A model generated the notes under the pieces. That model was not told the origin of the DNA, searched no databases, and saw only the letters and a list, made by a program, of their open reading frames with translations. The position numbers were made by a program, and so were the translations under genes. 64,000 bases of DNA from contig NZ_NWVC01000005.1 in NCBI RefSeq assembly GCF_002374855.1, forward strand, positions 1-64,000. The letters are read 5' to 3'. Below are positions 1-7,725 of the stretch, piece after piece (the first letter of the stretch is position 1; every line of letters starts with the position of its first letter). This DNA comes from Sphingomonas adhaesiva. Lineage in GTDB: Bacteria > Pseudomonadota > Alphaproteobacteria > Sphingomonadales > Sphingomonadaceae.

Positions 1-170
1 TTGGACGGCACGTCGCGCCACGGCGCACCACACCGCAGCCGCCAGAGTATGCCGTTGACGATCCCACGGTTCTGTTCGGGAGGCCTGCCCCGGCCCCGGT
101 TTTTGCGCTCGATCGGCAGCAAATCCTTCAGGATGCGCCATTCCGCCTCGGTGAGATCGCCCCGGCTCAA
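1..170 (-). mobile_element. IS5-family transposase, N-terminal part, cut by window edge
   Basis: Read on the minus strand from a probable TTG at 170, this encodes about 56 residues with the order LTEAEWRILKDLLP, then GRGRPPEQNRGIVNGILWRLRCGAPWRD in two stretches. That is the N-terminal DUF4096-type domain of IS5-family (IS427-like) DDE transposases. The remainder lies beyond position 1, so I cannot say whether the element is complete. The family often uses a second, frameshifted frame for the catalytic half. The TTG start is inferred from the usual MSRGDLT-like beginning; no strong ribosome binding site is visible. Confidence 0.75.
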
Positions 171-184
171 GCCTGCCTCCAAAA

Positions 185-204
185 GGCAGTGTTGAATCAA
201 CCTC
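185..204. repeat. Probable terminal inverted repeat of the IS5-type element
   Basis: Just outside the transposase start lies GTTGAATCAAC flanked by GGCAGT and CTC. This is a near-palindromic end such as IS5-type elements carry close to the transposase start codon. The opposite end is outside the window, so the repeat cannot be matched and no target duplication can be defined. Confidence 0.4.
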
Positions 205-281
205 TGGCCACCGCGTCAATCTCGGCGCTACCAATCACAGGAAGCGGATGAATATTTCAATCGTGCCTATTCGGAGGTGCT

Positions 282-487
282 ATGGCTCTGGTTGAGGTGA
301 TCGAGGACGAGGATGCGACACAGCCCTTGTTCGTGGCGGAGTTCGACTTCTTGCCGCGCGTGGGCGAGCATCTCGCGCGCGATACAGAGGGCTACTTCCA
401 ATATTACAACATCATCAAAATCTGGCACCGCAGGACACGGAGGACGGAGCCTTCCGAGCGTGCCTCCTTGTTACACTCGACGATTAA
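282..487 (+). pseudogene. Small conserved-type protein broken by a -1 frameshift
   Basis: An ATG at 282 sits 6 bases after a good GGAGG site and opens a frame reading MALVEVIEDEDATQPLFVAEF, then DFLPRVGEHLARDTEGYFQYYNIIKIWHR in pieces. It then degenerates into arginine-rich sequence. From about 428 a frame one base back reads QDTEDGAFRACLLVTLDD and stops at 487. The two halves join into a sensible acidic protein of about 68 residues with a WHRQ junction. Restoring one C near 429-433 would rejoin them. I take this as an inactivated gene or a base-call error. The uninterrupted frame from 282 ends at 515 (77 residues). Function unknown; the nearby insertion sequence fits a decaying region. Confidence 0.55.
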
Positions 488-908
488 TCATGCGGAATTT
501 GTCCACGCCGCCTAGAAGAGCGGTTGTGCTGTCGTTGTTTTCTGCACTGACGGCGGGCACATGACACCCGCCAAGGTGTTGGTCAGGGCCTGTCTCTTGG
601 GCAGGCCGGTGCGATTGCAGATACGCGATCCTGACCGATGGCAGCCCATCGTGCGGGGGCAGTTTCATCGATGACGGCCTCCACTCTAGTTTTGGCAACA
701 CAACATGGCTCGCTGCGGCTAACGCCGCACGTCATGCCGCGGCTTTCAAGCTTCCCGATTGAGAACCTGTAACGGGAATTCCCAGCCCAGCCCCGCATCT
801 GGCAGCCGCCTGCTGGTTCCGCATTCCCGAAACCATCCACCGGAGACGGGATAACGGGAAAGAAGCGTCGCCCGATCCGGATCGGCGGATCGACCCAGTC
901 CGATGTCC
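488..908. other. Gene-poor scar; nothing recognisable
   Basis: About 420 bases between the broken small gene and the two-component operon. Short open frames exist on both strands, but none has a ribosome binding site plus a recognisable protein. A weak hairpin (GGCCTG pairing with CAGGCC near 589-606) lacks a T run. Composition is more mixed than in the neighbouring genes, which fits insertion-sequence debris. Confidence 0.5.
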
Positions 909-1934
909 TCAGCGCACTGCCGCCGCCAGCACGGCGCGGGTGCCGGCGTGGGCTGAATCATATTCCACGATCGAATCGAGGCTCTGCGCCATGGCGCGGA
1001 TCAGGCGGGTGCCCACGCCGGTGCCCTTGGGCGTGGCGTCGCCGATGCCGATGCCGTCGTCCTCCACCGTCAGGCGGAAGCGTTCGTCGCCTTCGCGGAT
1101 CAGCGCGACGCGCACTTCGCCCTGGCCGTCGGGATAGGCGTATTTGCAGGCGTTGCTGACCAGTTCGGTGACGATCACGCCCAGCGACACCGCGCGGTCG
1201 GTCGGCAGCTGCACCGATTCGGCATCCAGCAGCAGCGCGCGCGGGCGGTCGGTGGTCGACCAGGTTTCCGACAGTTCGCGGATCAGCTGCGCCAGATAGT
1301 CGCGCATGTCGACATGTTCGACGTCATGGCCGGTGTAGAGGCGGCGGTGGACGTGCGCGATCGCGACGATGCGGCGCTCGGTATCCTCCAGCGCGGCGCG
1401 CGCCGCGGCATCGGTGACCGACCCGGCCTGCAGCCGGACCATCGCCGAGACGAGCTGGAGCGAATTGGCGACGCGGTGGTTCACCTCCGCCAGCAGCGCC
1501 TCCAGCCGGGCGTTGCTGGCGCGCAGCGCGGCCTCCGCCTGCGACTTTCCGGCATGCAGCTCGGCGCGGGCCAGCACCTGCTTGAACGAGGCGTCGAGCA
1601 GGTCGAAGAAATCCTCGCCCGGCGTCTTCACGACGTAATCGGCCGCGCCGGCGCGCAGCGCCGCGACCGCGACGCGCGTTTCCTCCGATCCGGTGACGTA
1701 GACGATCGCGGGCGGGGCGGGCAGCTGCATCAGCTGCGCCATCGTCTCCAGCCCGTCGATGCCGGGCATGTAGTGATCGACCGCGACCAGATCGAACCCG
1801 CCGGCGCGCGCCGCGGCCACGCCGGCCTCACCGCCGTCGGCGGTCACCACCGCATAGCCGCGGCGGGTCAGCGCCCGCTCGACCAGCCGGCGGATGCCCG
1901 CATCGTCGTCGATGTAGAGGACGCGCGGGCCCAT
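909..1934 (-). CDS. Receiver domain-histidine kinase (HisKA_2 type)
   Basis: The 341-residue protein has a receiver domain at residues 1-120 (acidic pocket IDDD 8-11, phospho-acceptor D53, K103). A HisKA_2 dimerisation domain follows with the phosphorylatable histidine in EVNHRVANSLQ (H153). The HATPase_c domain has N-box N261, DDGIG 292-296 and GTGVGTRL near 304. There is no signal peptide or membrane segment, so it is a cytoplasmic kinase that can itself receive a phosphate. It is the last gene of a minus-strand operon behind a CheY-like regulator and a CHASE3 kinase, and is probably the downstream node of that relay. REC-HisKA_2 kinases of this build occur in alphaproteobacterial stress and light signalling; the signal here is not deducible. 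Confidence 0.88.
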   Translation of the reverse strand: MGPRVLYIDDDAGIRRLVERALTRRGYAVVTADGGEAGVAAARAGGFDLVAVDHYMPGIDGLETMAQLMQLPAPPAIVYVTGSEETRVAVAALRAGAADYVVKTPGEDFFDLLDASFKQVLARAELHAGKSQAEAALRASNARLEALLAEVNHRVANSLQLVSAMVRLQAGSVTDAAARAALEDTERRIVAIAHVHRRLYTGHDVEHVDMRDYLAQLIRELSETWSTTDRPRALLLDAESVQLPTDRAVSLGVIVTELVSNACKYAYPDGQGEVRVALIREGDERFRLTVEDDGIGIGDATPKGTGVGTRLIRAMAQSLDSIVEYDSAHAGTRAVLAAAVR

Positions 1935-1942
1935 GATCTGGC

Positions 1943-2392
1943 TCAGCCGACATCGCCGAGATCGGGTACCTGGATCACCGACAGGAACAGCCCGAGCTGG
2001 CGGATCGCCTGCGCGAAATTCTCGTAATTCACCGGCTTGGTGATGTAGACGTTGGCGCCCAGATCGTAGCAGCGCTGGATTTCGCGGCTGTCGTCGGTGG
2101 TGGTCAGCACCACCACCGGGGTACGCCGCACCGCCGCGTCGCCGCCCTTGATCCGCGCCAGGATGTCGGTGCCGCTCATGTCGGGCAGATTGAGATCGAG
2201 CAGGACCAGCGCCGGGCCGTTGTGCGCCGGGCCGCCGTCGTCGTTGAAGATGAAGTCGATCGCGCTGGTGCCGTCGGTGAAGTGACGGATATCGTTCATG
2301 ATCCCGGCACGACGGATGTTCTTCTCGATCAGCCGGGCGTGGCCTTCGTCATCCTCGATCATGATGATGCTGACGGACTGGTGCGCGTTCAT
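1943..2392 (-). CDS. Single-domain response regulator (Rcp1/CheY-like)
   Basis: At 149 residues the protein is a lone receiver domain: acidic residues EDD 13-15, phospho-acceptor D66 in LLDLNLP, T97/T98, and K119 in the ITKP motif. There is no output domain, so it presumably shuttles phosphate or acts by protein contact. The 17-residue loop between helix 2 and strand 3 (FNDDGGPAHNGP) is typical of the Rcp1 subfamily, which pairs with phytochrome-like kinases. Its ATG overlaps the stop of the upstream CHASE3 kinase by four bases (ATGA), implying translational coupling. Its own stop is 8 bases before the start of the REC-kinase. Confidence 0.9.
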   Translation of the reverse strand: MNAHQSVSIIMIEDDEGHARLIEKNIRRAGIMNDIRHFTDGTSAIDFIFNDDGGPAHNGPALVLLDLNLPDMSGTDILARIKGGDAAVRRTPVVVLTTTDDSREIQRCYDLGANVYITKPVNYENFAQAIRQLGLFLSVIQVPDLGDVG

Positions 2393-3900
2393 TGGCCGGA
2401 TTCCTGCGATGCGTAGGTCATGGGTAGCGACAATCGGAACGTGGCGCCTTCACCCAAAGTGGAAGAGAGGTCGATCAGCCCGCCGAGACGGAACACCAGC
2501 GCGCGCACCGTGGCAAGCCCGATTCCCTCGCCGGGGCGATCCTGCGCGCCGGAACGGCGGAACAGATCGAACACGCGCGCATGGTCGCGCGGGTCGATGC
2601 CGCGGCCGTTGTCGGCGATTTCGAACACCGCACGCGCTCCCTCCCGGTGCCCGCGGACCACGATCCGTCCGGGAACGCCGGGGCGCAGATATTTCACCGC
2701 ATTCTCGATCAGGTTGGACAGGATCTGGTCGATCGAGAACCGGTCGCTGACGATCTCGGGCAGCGTGCCTTCCACCTCCAGCGTGGCGTCGGCGTCGGCC
2801 AGCCGGTGCGCCAGCGTCTCGCGGATCTGCGCGACCATCGCGGCGATGTCGAGCGGTTCGGGCGCCAGCGCGCGGCGCCCCTGGCGCGACAGCTGGAGGA
2901 TGGCGTTGATCAGCCGGTCCATCTTCTGCGTCGAGGTGCGGATGAAGCCGATCGCCTCGGGCAGGTCCTCGCGCGCGGCGAAGCGGGCGTCGTCGGTCAG
3001 CAGCTGCGGCGCATCCGCCTCGACCCGGTCGACCAGCTGCGACAGCTGACCGGTCGCGCTTTCCAGTTCCGCGGTGAAACCCATGACGTTGACCAGCGGG
3101 GAACGCAGGTCGTGGCTGACGATATAGGCGAAGCGCTGGATTTCCTCGTTCGCGCGCGTCAGATCGGCGGTCCGTTCGGTGACGCGATCCTCCAGCCCGG
3201 CGTTGAGCGCGCGGAGCGCATCGTGCGATCGCGCCAGGTCGCGGGTGTAGCCCAGCACCGTCAGCAGCGAGGCGATGACCGCGACCGCCAGCAGGATGCC
3301 CGCCACGACGAGGACGACGTAGAACATCCGCTCGCTGTTGACGACGTCGCGCTCGCGGCTTGCCAGAAGGCGGCGCTCCTCCTGCGCCATGTGGTCGAGC
3401 GTGGTACGGATCGACGCCATCGGCAGCGCGGAATGTTCGACATCGAACGCGGCACGCGCGCCGGCGACGTCGCCCGCGGCGATGCGCCCGATCGACTCTT
3501 CACGCATCGTCACCAGCTTGCGGACCTGGTCGAGCAGCGTCGCATAACTGGCGACCTGAACCGGGTTGTCGCTGGTCAGCCGCCGGATCCGCTTCAGCGC
3601 GGGCGGCAGTGCGCGCGCGCTGTTGCGATAGATCACCAGGAAATCGCGCTGCCCGGGCGCCAGCAGATAGCCGCGCCGCGTCGTCTCGCCGCGTTCCAGC
3701 AACTGCCGCGCGTCGAGGATCGCATTCTCCACCTCATAGGTGTGCGACAGGGCGCGGATATGCTGCTGGCTGCGACCGGTCATCCATGCGGCTGCCCCGC
3801 CGGCCAGGATCAGCGCCAGGAACGCGACCGCCATGACCCCGCGCAGGCGGCGGCCGATCCCTTCGTCCCGAAGGATCGCGCGAATGTCCAAGGGTGCCAT
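2389..3900 (-). CDS. CHASE3-domain sensor histidine kinase
   Basis: A 503-residue membrane kinase. Transmembrane segment 1 is residues 21-40 and segment 2 about 193-216. They enclose a CHASE3-like periplasmic helical domain (about 41-190, including the ARQLLERGETTRRGYLL stretch typical of that fold). A short coiled coil follows, then HisKA with H263 in YIVSHDLRSPL, and HATPase_c with N400, DNGRG 430-434 and GEGIGL 457-462. It is the first gene of the operon and the likely input sensor. The CheY-like regulator downstream overlaps it by 4 bases. CHASE3 ligands are generally unknown, so the stimulus cannot be named. Confidence 0.9.
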   Translation of the reverse strand: MAPLDIRAILRDEGIGRRLRGVMAVAFLALILAGGAAAWMTGRSQQHIRALSHTYEVENAILDARQLLERGETTRRGYLLAPGQRDFLVIYRNSARALPPALKRIRRLTSDNPVQVASYATLLDQVRKLVTMREESIGRIAAGDVAGARAAFDVEHSALPMASIRTTLDHMAQEERRLLASRERDVVNSERMFYVVLVVAGILLAVAVIASLLTVLGYTRDLARSHDALRALNAGLEDRVTERTADLTRANEEIQRFAYIVSHDLRSPLVNVMGFTAELESATGQLSQLVDRVEADAPQLLTDDARFAAREDLPEAIGFIRTSTQKMDRLINAILQLSRQGRRALAPEPLDIAAMVAQIRETLAHRLADADATLEVEGTLPEIVSDRFSIDQILSNLIENAVKYLRPGVPGRIVVRGHREGARAVFEIADNGRGIDPRDHARVFDLFRRSGAQDRPGEGIGLATVRALVFRLGGLIDLSSTLGEGATFRLSLPMTYASQESGQ

Positions 3901-3951
3901 CGTCAGTGCGCGTATCGCGCATGACCGCGCGGCGCCAGCCCCGGCGGCGAA

Positions 3952-4722
3952 TTACAGCAGCAATTCCTGCGGGCTGATCCGCCCGACATGCCCGCCGCCG
4001 CGGCGCCGCGCCATCTCCGTTTCGGCGGTGAAGCGGATGTCGGGATCGCGATCGGTCATGAACTTGACCAGGCTCTCCTCCTCGATCTCGCGCCATTCCT
4101 TGCCGCGATCGGGGCCGTAGCGGACGCGCGGCAGCAATCCCGGCGCCTTCGACCATTCGATCAGTTGCGCCACGGACGCCTCGTTCAGCTGGTCGCGCAG
4201 ATGATGCGCGGTGACATAGGCGTCGGGAAAGGCGCGATGCGCGGGCAGGCCGCGTTCGTGCTCCAGCCCCGCCGGCTTGCGCCAGTAGCGCAGCACCTGG
4301 TTGGAGAAGCTGGGTGAATCGGGCCACAGCCGCAGCGCGCATTTCCACGTGCAGATCCAGTCAGCGCCATGCGTCAGCGCGGGGGTGCAGAACTGTTCCT
4401 CGAACGCGGCCCGATGCGCGGCCAGCGCGATGCGGCGCGGCCACGGGTCCAGCACCTGCCGCGCGACATCCTGCCACCAGGGTGCGTCGGCGACATCCTC
4501 GTCACGGATATGGTGGACCGCCTGGGTAATCGGCGGCATCGGCCGGCCGGGGTTGACCAGGATGTTGCCGCCCTCGCCATGCAATTCCCACCGGCCGTCG
4601 GCGCCCAGCGCCACGTCCTGCCAGCCGACCTCGCACACGCCATGGACGGGCGGGGGGGAGCCGGTCGTCTCCAGGTCGATGACGCGGATGATCTGGCTCT
4701 GGGTACGGCGGGGATACATCAT
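3952..4722 (-). CDS. DnaQ-fold 3'-5' exonuclease, ExoX-like
   Basis: 256 residues with an N-terminal exonuclease fold. Motif I is VIDLETTG (D16, E18), motif II lies in AAHRAAFEEQF (around H103-E108), and motif III is HRAFPD (H162, D167), the HxxxxD arrangement of the DEDDh subclass. Where DnaQ-type enzymes normally carry Asp in motif II, this protein has Glu (E108), a conservative change that may be subfamily-specific. The C-terminal 70 residues (from about 185) resemble the small extension found in ExoX-like proteins with a PRVRYGPDRGKEW stretch. It probably degrades single-stranded DNA ends in repair. It lies 18 bases downstream of the hydrolase gene and is likely cotranscribed with it. Confidence 0.82.
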   Translation of the reverse strand: MMYPRRTQSQIIRVIDLETTGSPPPVHGVCEVGWQDVALGADGRWELHGEGGNILVNPGRPMPPITQAVHHIRDEDVADAPWWQDVARQVLDPWPRRIALAAHRAAFEEQFCTPALTHGADWICTWKCALRLWPDSPSFSNQVLRYWRKPAGLEHERGLPAHRAFPDAYVTAHHLRDQLNEASVAQLIEWSKAPGLLPRVRYGPDRGKEWREIEEESLVKFMTDRDPDIRFTAETEMARRRGGGHVGRISPQELLL

Positions 4723-4740
4723 CGGGAATATAGTGGGCGT

Positions 4741-5838
4741 TCAGGTGCGCGAATACCACCGCACGCCGTCACGCATCGCATGGACCGCGCGCCCGCTCAG
4801 CTCCAGCCGGCGCAGGTGCGCCAGCGTCTCGCCGGTGGCCATGCCGATCACGTCCGGGCCGATCGGGCGGCGGAACAGCTGGCCGAAACAGTCGACCGCG
4901 CGCCGCGGCGTCGCCAGATGCGCCTCCAGCGCGTCCAGCCGGTCGAGATGCTCGCGCTCCAGCGCGTCGAGCCGGGCATGCAGGCCATAGAAGGGGTCGC
5001 CATGCCCCGGCAGCACCAGCAGGTCGTCGGGCAACGCGCGGAACCGCTCGATCGAGGCGAGCCAGTCGCCTAGCGGGTCGCCCCCCGGTTCGTTGGCGTG
5101 GAGCGAGACGTTGGAGCTGATCCGCGGCAGCACCTGGTCGCCGGCGATCAGGATGCGGCGTTCCTCGTCCAGCAGGCAGGCGTGTTCGGGGCTGTGCCCG
5201 CTGCCCACCACCACGCGCCATGCCGCGCCGCCGATCGACAGCGTCTCGCCGTCGCGGATGCGGGTGTAGCCGAGCGGGAGCGGCGCGATCATCTTCCCAA
5301 ACTGCGCGAAGCCGCCTTTCGACGCCTCGGCGATCTGCGCATCGTCCCAGCCGGCGGCGCGCCAGAAGGCGACCTGTTCCTCCGGCACTTCCGGCCGGGC
5401 ATCGGCCGACAGCATCCGCGCCATCAGCCATTCGGTGCGCGTCATCAGGATCGGCGCATGGGCGAAGCGACGTGACAGCCAGCCGGCCAGCCCGATATGG
5501 TCGGGGTGCATGTGCGTGCACAGAATGCGCGCGATCCGCTGACCGGCAAGCGGGCCGTCGAGGATCGTGCGCCACGCCTCCGTCGAGCGCGGCGAGGCGG
5601 TGCCGGTGTCGATCGCCAGCAGCTCGCCCGATCCGTCCGCGCCATCGTCGAGGATCAGGCCGTTGACGTGCTTGAGCGGCCCCGACATCGGCACCCGCCA
5701 CCAACGGATGCCGGGCGCGATCGTCAGCAGCTCGCCCGGCTGCGGCGCGCGGTCGCCGAACGGGAAGGTGAGGCCGGCGGCGCTGGTCGGCACCAGGCTT
5801 TCGTCGCCGATCAGGCCGCGCTGGAAATGGGTTGCCAT
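4741..5838 (-). CDS. Metallo-beta-lactamase-fold hydrolase
   Basis: 365 residues with the di-metal signature HMHPDH (residues 109-114), a later GSGHSPEH histidine, and the IAGDQVL aspartate that bridges the two metals. The core is the glyoxalase II/lactonase-like fold. A C-terminal helical extension of about 110 residues (LDALEREHLDRLDALEAHL) is like that of LACTB2-type proteins. The substrate is not readable from sequence; thioesters, lactones or RNA are all possible in this superfamily. There is no signal peptide, so it is cytosolic. It is the upstream partner of the exonuclease gene, 18 bases apart. Confidence 0.82.
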   Translation of the reverse strand: MATHFQRGLIGDESLVPTSAAGLTFPFGDRAPQPGELLTIAPGIRWWRVPMSGPLKHVNGLILDDGADGSGELLAIDTGTASPRSTEAWRTILDGPLAGQRIARILCTHMHPDHIGLAGWLSRRFAHAPILMTRTEWLMARMLSADARPEVPEEQVAFWRAAGWDDAQIAEASKGGFAQFGKMIAPLPLGYTRIRDGETLSIGGAAWRVVVGSGHSPEHACLLDEERRILIAGDQVLPRISSNVSLHANEPGGDPLGDWLASIERFRALPDDLLVLPGHGDPFYGLHARLDALEREHLDRLDALEAHLATPRRAVDCFGQLFRRPIGPDVIGMATGETLAHLRRLELSGRAVHAMRDGVRWYSRT

Positions 5839-5888
5839 GCCCGTGACGCTAGGCCCGGCGGGCGGGCGATGTCACGCGCTAAGTGAAG

Positions 5889-5913
5889 CGGGCGGCTTAG
5901 CAGCGGCCGCCCG
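5889..5913 (-). terminator. Hairpin downstream of trcR
   Basis: CGGGCGGC pairs with GCCGCCCG around a 9-base loop, placed 13 bases past the end of trcR on the minus strand. No clear T run follows, so its strength is uncertain. Confidence 0.4.
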
Positions 5914-5925
5914 GCCCCGTCGGGC

Positions 5926-6597
5926 TTATCGCTTGAACGGATCCTCGAACCCGCCGATCCGGGCCGGCTCGCCCGCGCCTTCCGCCTCGCGGCTGGCCTG
6001 CTCGCGCTCGGCGCGCAGCGACGCGATCAGCGCCTCGCGATCGCCGTCCAGGCGAGTGTCGGTCTGCTGCTGCTCGATGCCCGCGGCCTTCGCCGCCTTC
6101 GACACCGCGGCGTCCAGTTCGCGCTGCGTGGTCAGGCCCAGCGTGACCGGGTCCTTGGGCGTGATGTTGGCGATGTTCCAGTGGCTGCGATCGCGGATCG
6201 CGGCGATGGTGGTGCGGGTGGTGCCGATCAGGTTGCCGATCGCGCCGTCCGAGATTTCCGGGTGGTTGCGGATGATCCAGGCGATGCCGTCGGGCTTGTC
6301 CTGCCGCTTGCTGACCGGGGTATAGCGCGGCCCCTTGGTGCGGCGCACCTGGTCCGGCCCCTTGGTCATCTTCATGCGGTAATCGGGGTTGGCCTGCGCC
6401 TTGTCGATTTCGTCCTGCGTCAGTTCGTGCGCACGCACGGGATCGCGGCCAGTCAGCTTCGTCGCGGCGGTATCGTCCGCGATCGCCTGCACCTCCAGGA
6501 TGTGCAGGCCGCAGAAATCGGCGATCTGTTCGAACGACAGCGCGGTATTGTCGACCAGCCAGGAGGCGGTGGCATGCGGCATGAGCGGCTGGGCCAT
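5926..6597 (-). CDS. trcR: Cell-cycle transcriptional regulator TrcR (DUF1013)
   Basis: 223 residues matching the DUF1013/TrcR family across the whole length. The N-terminus is MPHATASWLVDNTALSFEQIADFCG. The middle has a helix-turn-helix-like block with ISDGAIGNLIGTTRTTIAAI (about residues 115-134), then SHWNIANITPKDPVTLGL. The C-terminal 60 residues are charged. The family is restricted to Alphaproteobacteria and is described as a conserved cell-cycle transcription regulator; direct targets in sphingomonads are not known to me. The gene is monocistronic, flanked by hairpins on both sides. Confidence 0.88.
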   Translation of the reverse strand: MAQPLMPHATASWLVDNTALSFEQIADFCGLHILEVQAIADDTAATKLTGRDPVRAHELTQDEIDKAQANPDYRMKMTKGPDQVRRTKGPRYTPVSKRQDKPDGIAWIIRNHPEISDGAIGNLIGTTRTTIAAIRDRSHWNIANITPKDPVTLGLTTQRELDAAVSKAAKAAGIEQQQTDTRLDGDREALIASLRAEREQASREAEGAGEPARIGGFEDPFKR

Positions 6598-6621
6598 GCG
6601 GGGAACTCCATAAATACAAAG

Positions 6622-6644
6622 GGCCGCCCCTTACCGGAGCGGCC
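6622..6644 (-). terminator. Terminator of the LpxH-like/GT4 operon
   Basis: On the minus strand GGCCGC and GCGGCC form a stem around TCCGGTAAGGG and are followed by a T-rich stretch (CTTTGTATTTAT). It lies about 50 bases beyond the glycosyltransferase stop and 25 bases before the trcR start, so it could also act as a trcR leader element. Confidence 0.5.
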
Positions 6645-6694
6645 GCAATCTCCCCTGACTTAGTGCACGCCGCCCGCAAGGGCAAGCGCGCGGG

Positions 6695-7717
6695 TTACGC
6701 CGCGCGTGCCAGTGCCGAACCGAACGGTTCCAGCGCGTCCAGGAACTGTCGCGCGCTGGCCGCCCAGGTGAAGCGCGCACCCGCGGCGGCGCAGGTGTCG
6801 CGGTCCAGCGCCAGCGCGCCCGCGATCGCGGCGGGAAGGTCCGCGTTCATCACCCCGGTGTCGGGGGTCAGCACGTCGAGCGGGCCGGGCACCGGATAGG
6901 CGGCGACCGGCGTGCCGCACGCCAGCGCCTCGATCATCACCAGCCCGAACGTGTCGGTGCGGCTGGGAAACACCAGCGCATCGGCGGAGCGATAGGCGGC
7001 GGCCAGATCGTCCGCGAACAACGCGCCCAGGAAGATCGCGTCGGGGAACTGCCGTTGCAGCGCCGCGCGCGCCGGCCCGTCGCCGACCACCACCTTGGTG
7101 CCGGGCACGTCTGCCGACAGGAAGGCGGCGATGTTCTTTTCCACCGCCACGCGCCCGACGTGCAGCAGCACCGGCCCGGCCAGCCCCTGCATCGCCGGCA
7201 GCCGCGCGCCGTCGGGGGAGAAGACCGGCGCCACCCCGCGGCCCCAGCGCCGCACGCGCGGCAGCCCATGGTCGCGCAGCGCGCCCTCGATCGTCGGCGT
7301 GGACGCCAGGATCGCGGCGGCGGGGGCATGGAACCAGCGGACGTAGCGCCAGATCCATTCAGGGTCCGCACCGGTGCGCGCGGCGACATATTCGGGGAAT
7401 TGCGTGTGATAGGCGGTCGTGAACGGCAGGTGCCGCGACAGGCACCAGCGCCGCGCCGCCACCCCCAGCGGGCCTTCGGTGGCGATATGCACCGCCTGCG
7501 CCCCGAACGCGGCGATGCGCCGCCCGATCGCGGCGGGGGTCATCAGCGCAAGCCGGATTTCCGGATAGGTGGGGCAGGGCACCGAACGCACCCCGGCGGG
7601 GGAGACGACCAGTATCTCATGCCCCTGCGCGCGCAGTTCGGCGATGACCGATTCGAGCGTGCGCACCACGCCGTTGACCTGCGGCGCCCAGGCGTCGGTG
7701 ACGATCGCGATCCGCAT
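6695..7717 (-). CDS. GT4-family glycosyltransferase (PimA-like)
   Basis: 340 residues from the ATG at 7717, giving the classic GT-B start MRIAIVTDAWAPQVNGVVRT. The C-terminal donor site has LHVGRVAVEKNI, VVGDGPARAAL and the acid loop FPSRTDTFGLVMIEALACGTPV, whose E(x)7E spacing marks family GT4. The frame continues upstream to 8029 but overlaps the phosphoesterase gene there; the MRIAIV start fits the family. It is 8 bases downstream of the LpxH-like gene and surely cotranscribed. Relatives transfer sugars to lipid acceptors. Because sphingomonads carry glycosphingolipids in place of LPS, a glycolipid role is plausible but inferred. Confidence 0.87.
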   Translation of the reverse strand: MRIAIVTDAWAPQVNGVVRTLESVIAELRAQGHEILVVSPAGVRSVPCPTYPEIRLALMTPAAIGRRIAAFGAQAVHIATEGPLGVAARRWCLSRHLPFTTAYHTQFPEYVAARTGADPEWIWRYVRWFHAPAAAILASTPTIEGALRDHGLPRVRRWGRGVAPVFSPDGARLPAMQGLAGPVLLHVGRVAVEKNIAAFLSADVPGTKVVVGDGPARAALQRQFPDAIFLGALFADDLAAAYRSADALVFPSRTDTFGLVMIEALACGTPVAAYPVPGPLDVLTPDTGVMNADLPAAIAGALALDRDTCAAAGARFTWAASARQFLDALEPFGSALARAA

Positions 7718-7725
7718 CGCCCGCC

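Noticed and set aside
471..701. A 76-codon minus-strand frame near the IS end
   Set aside because: No ribosome site or family resemblance, and it overlaps the tail of the broken small gene.
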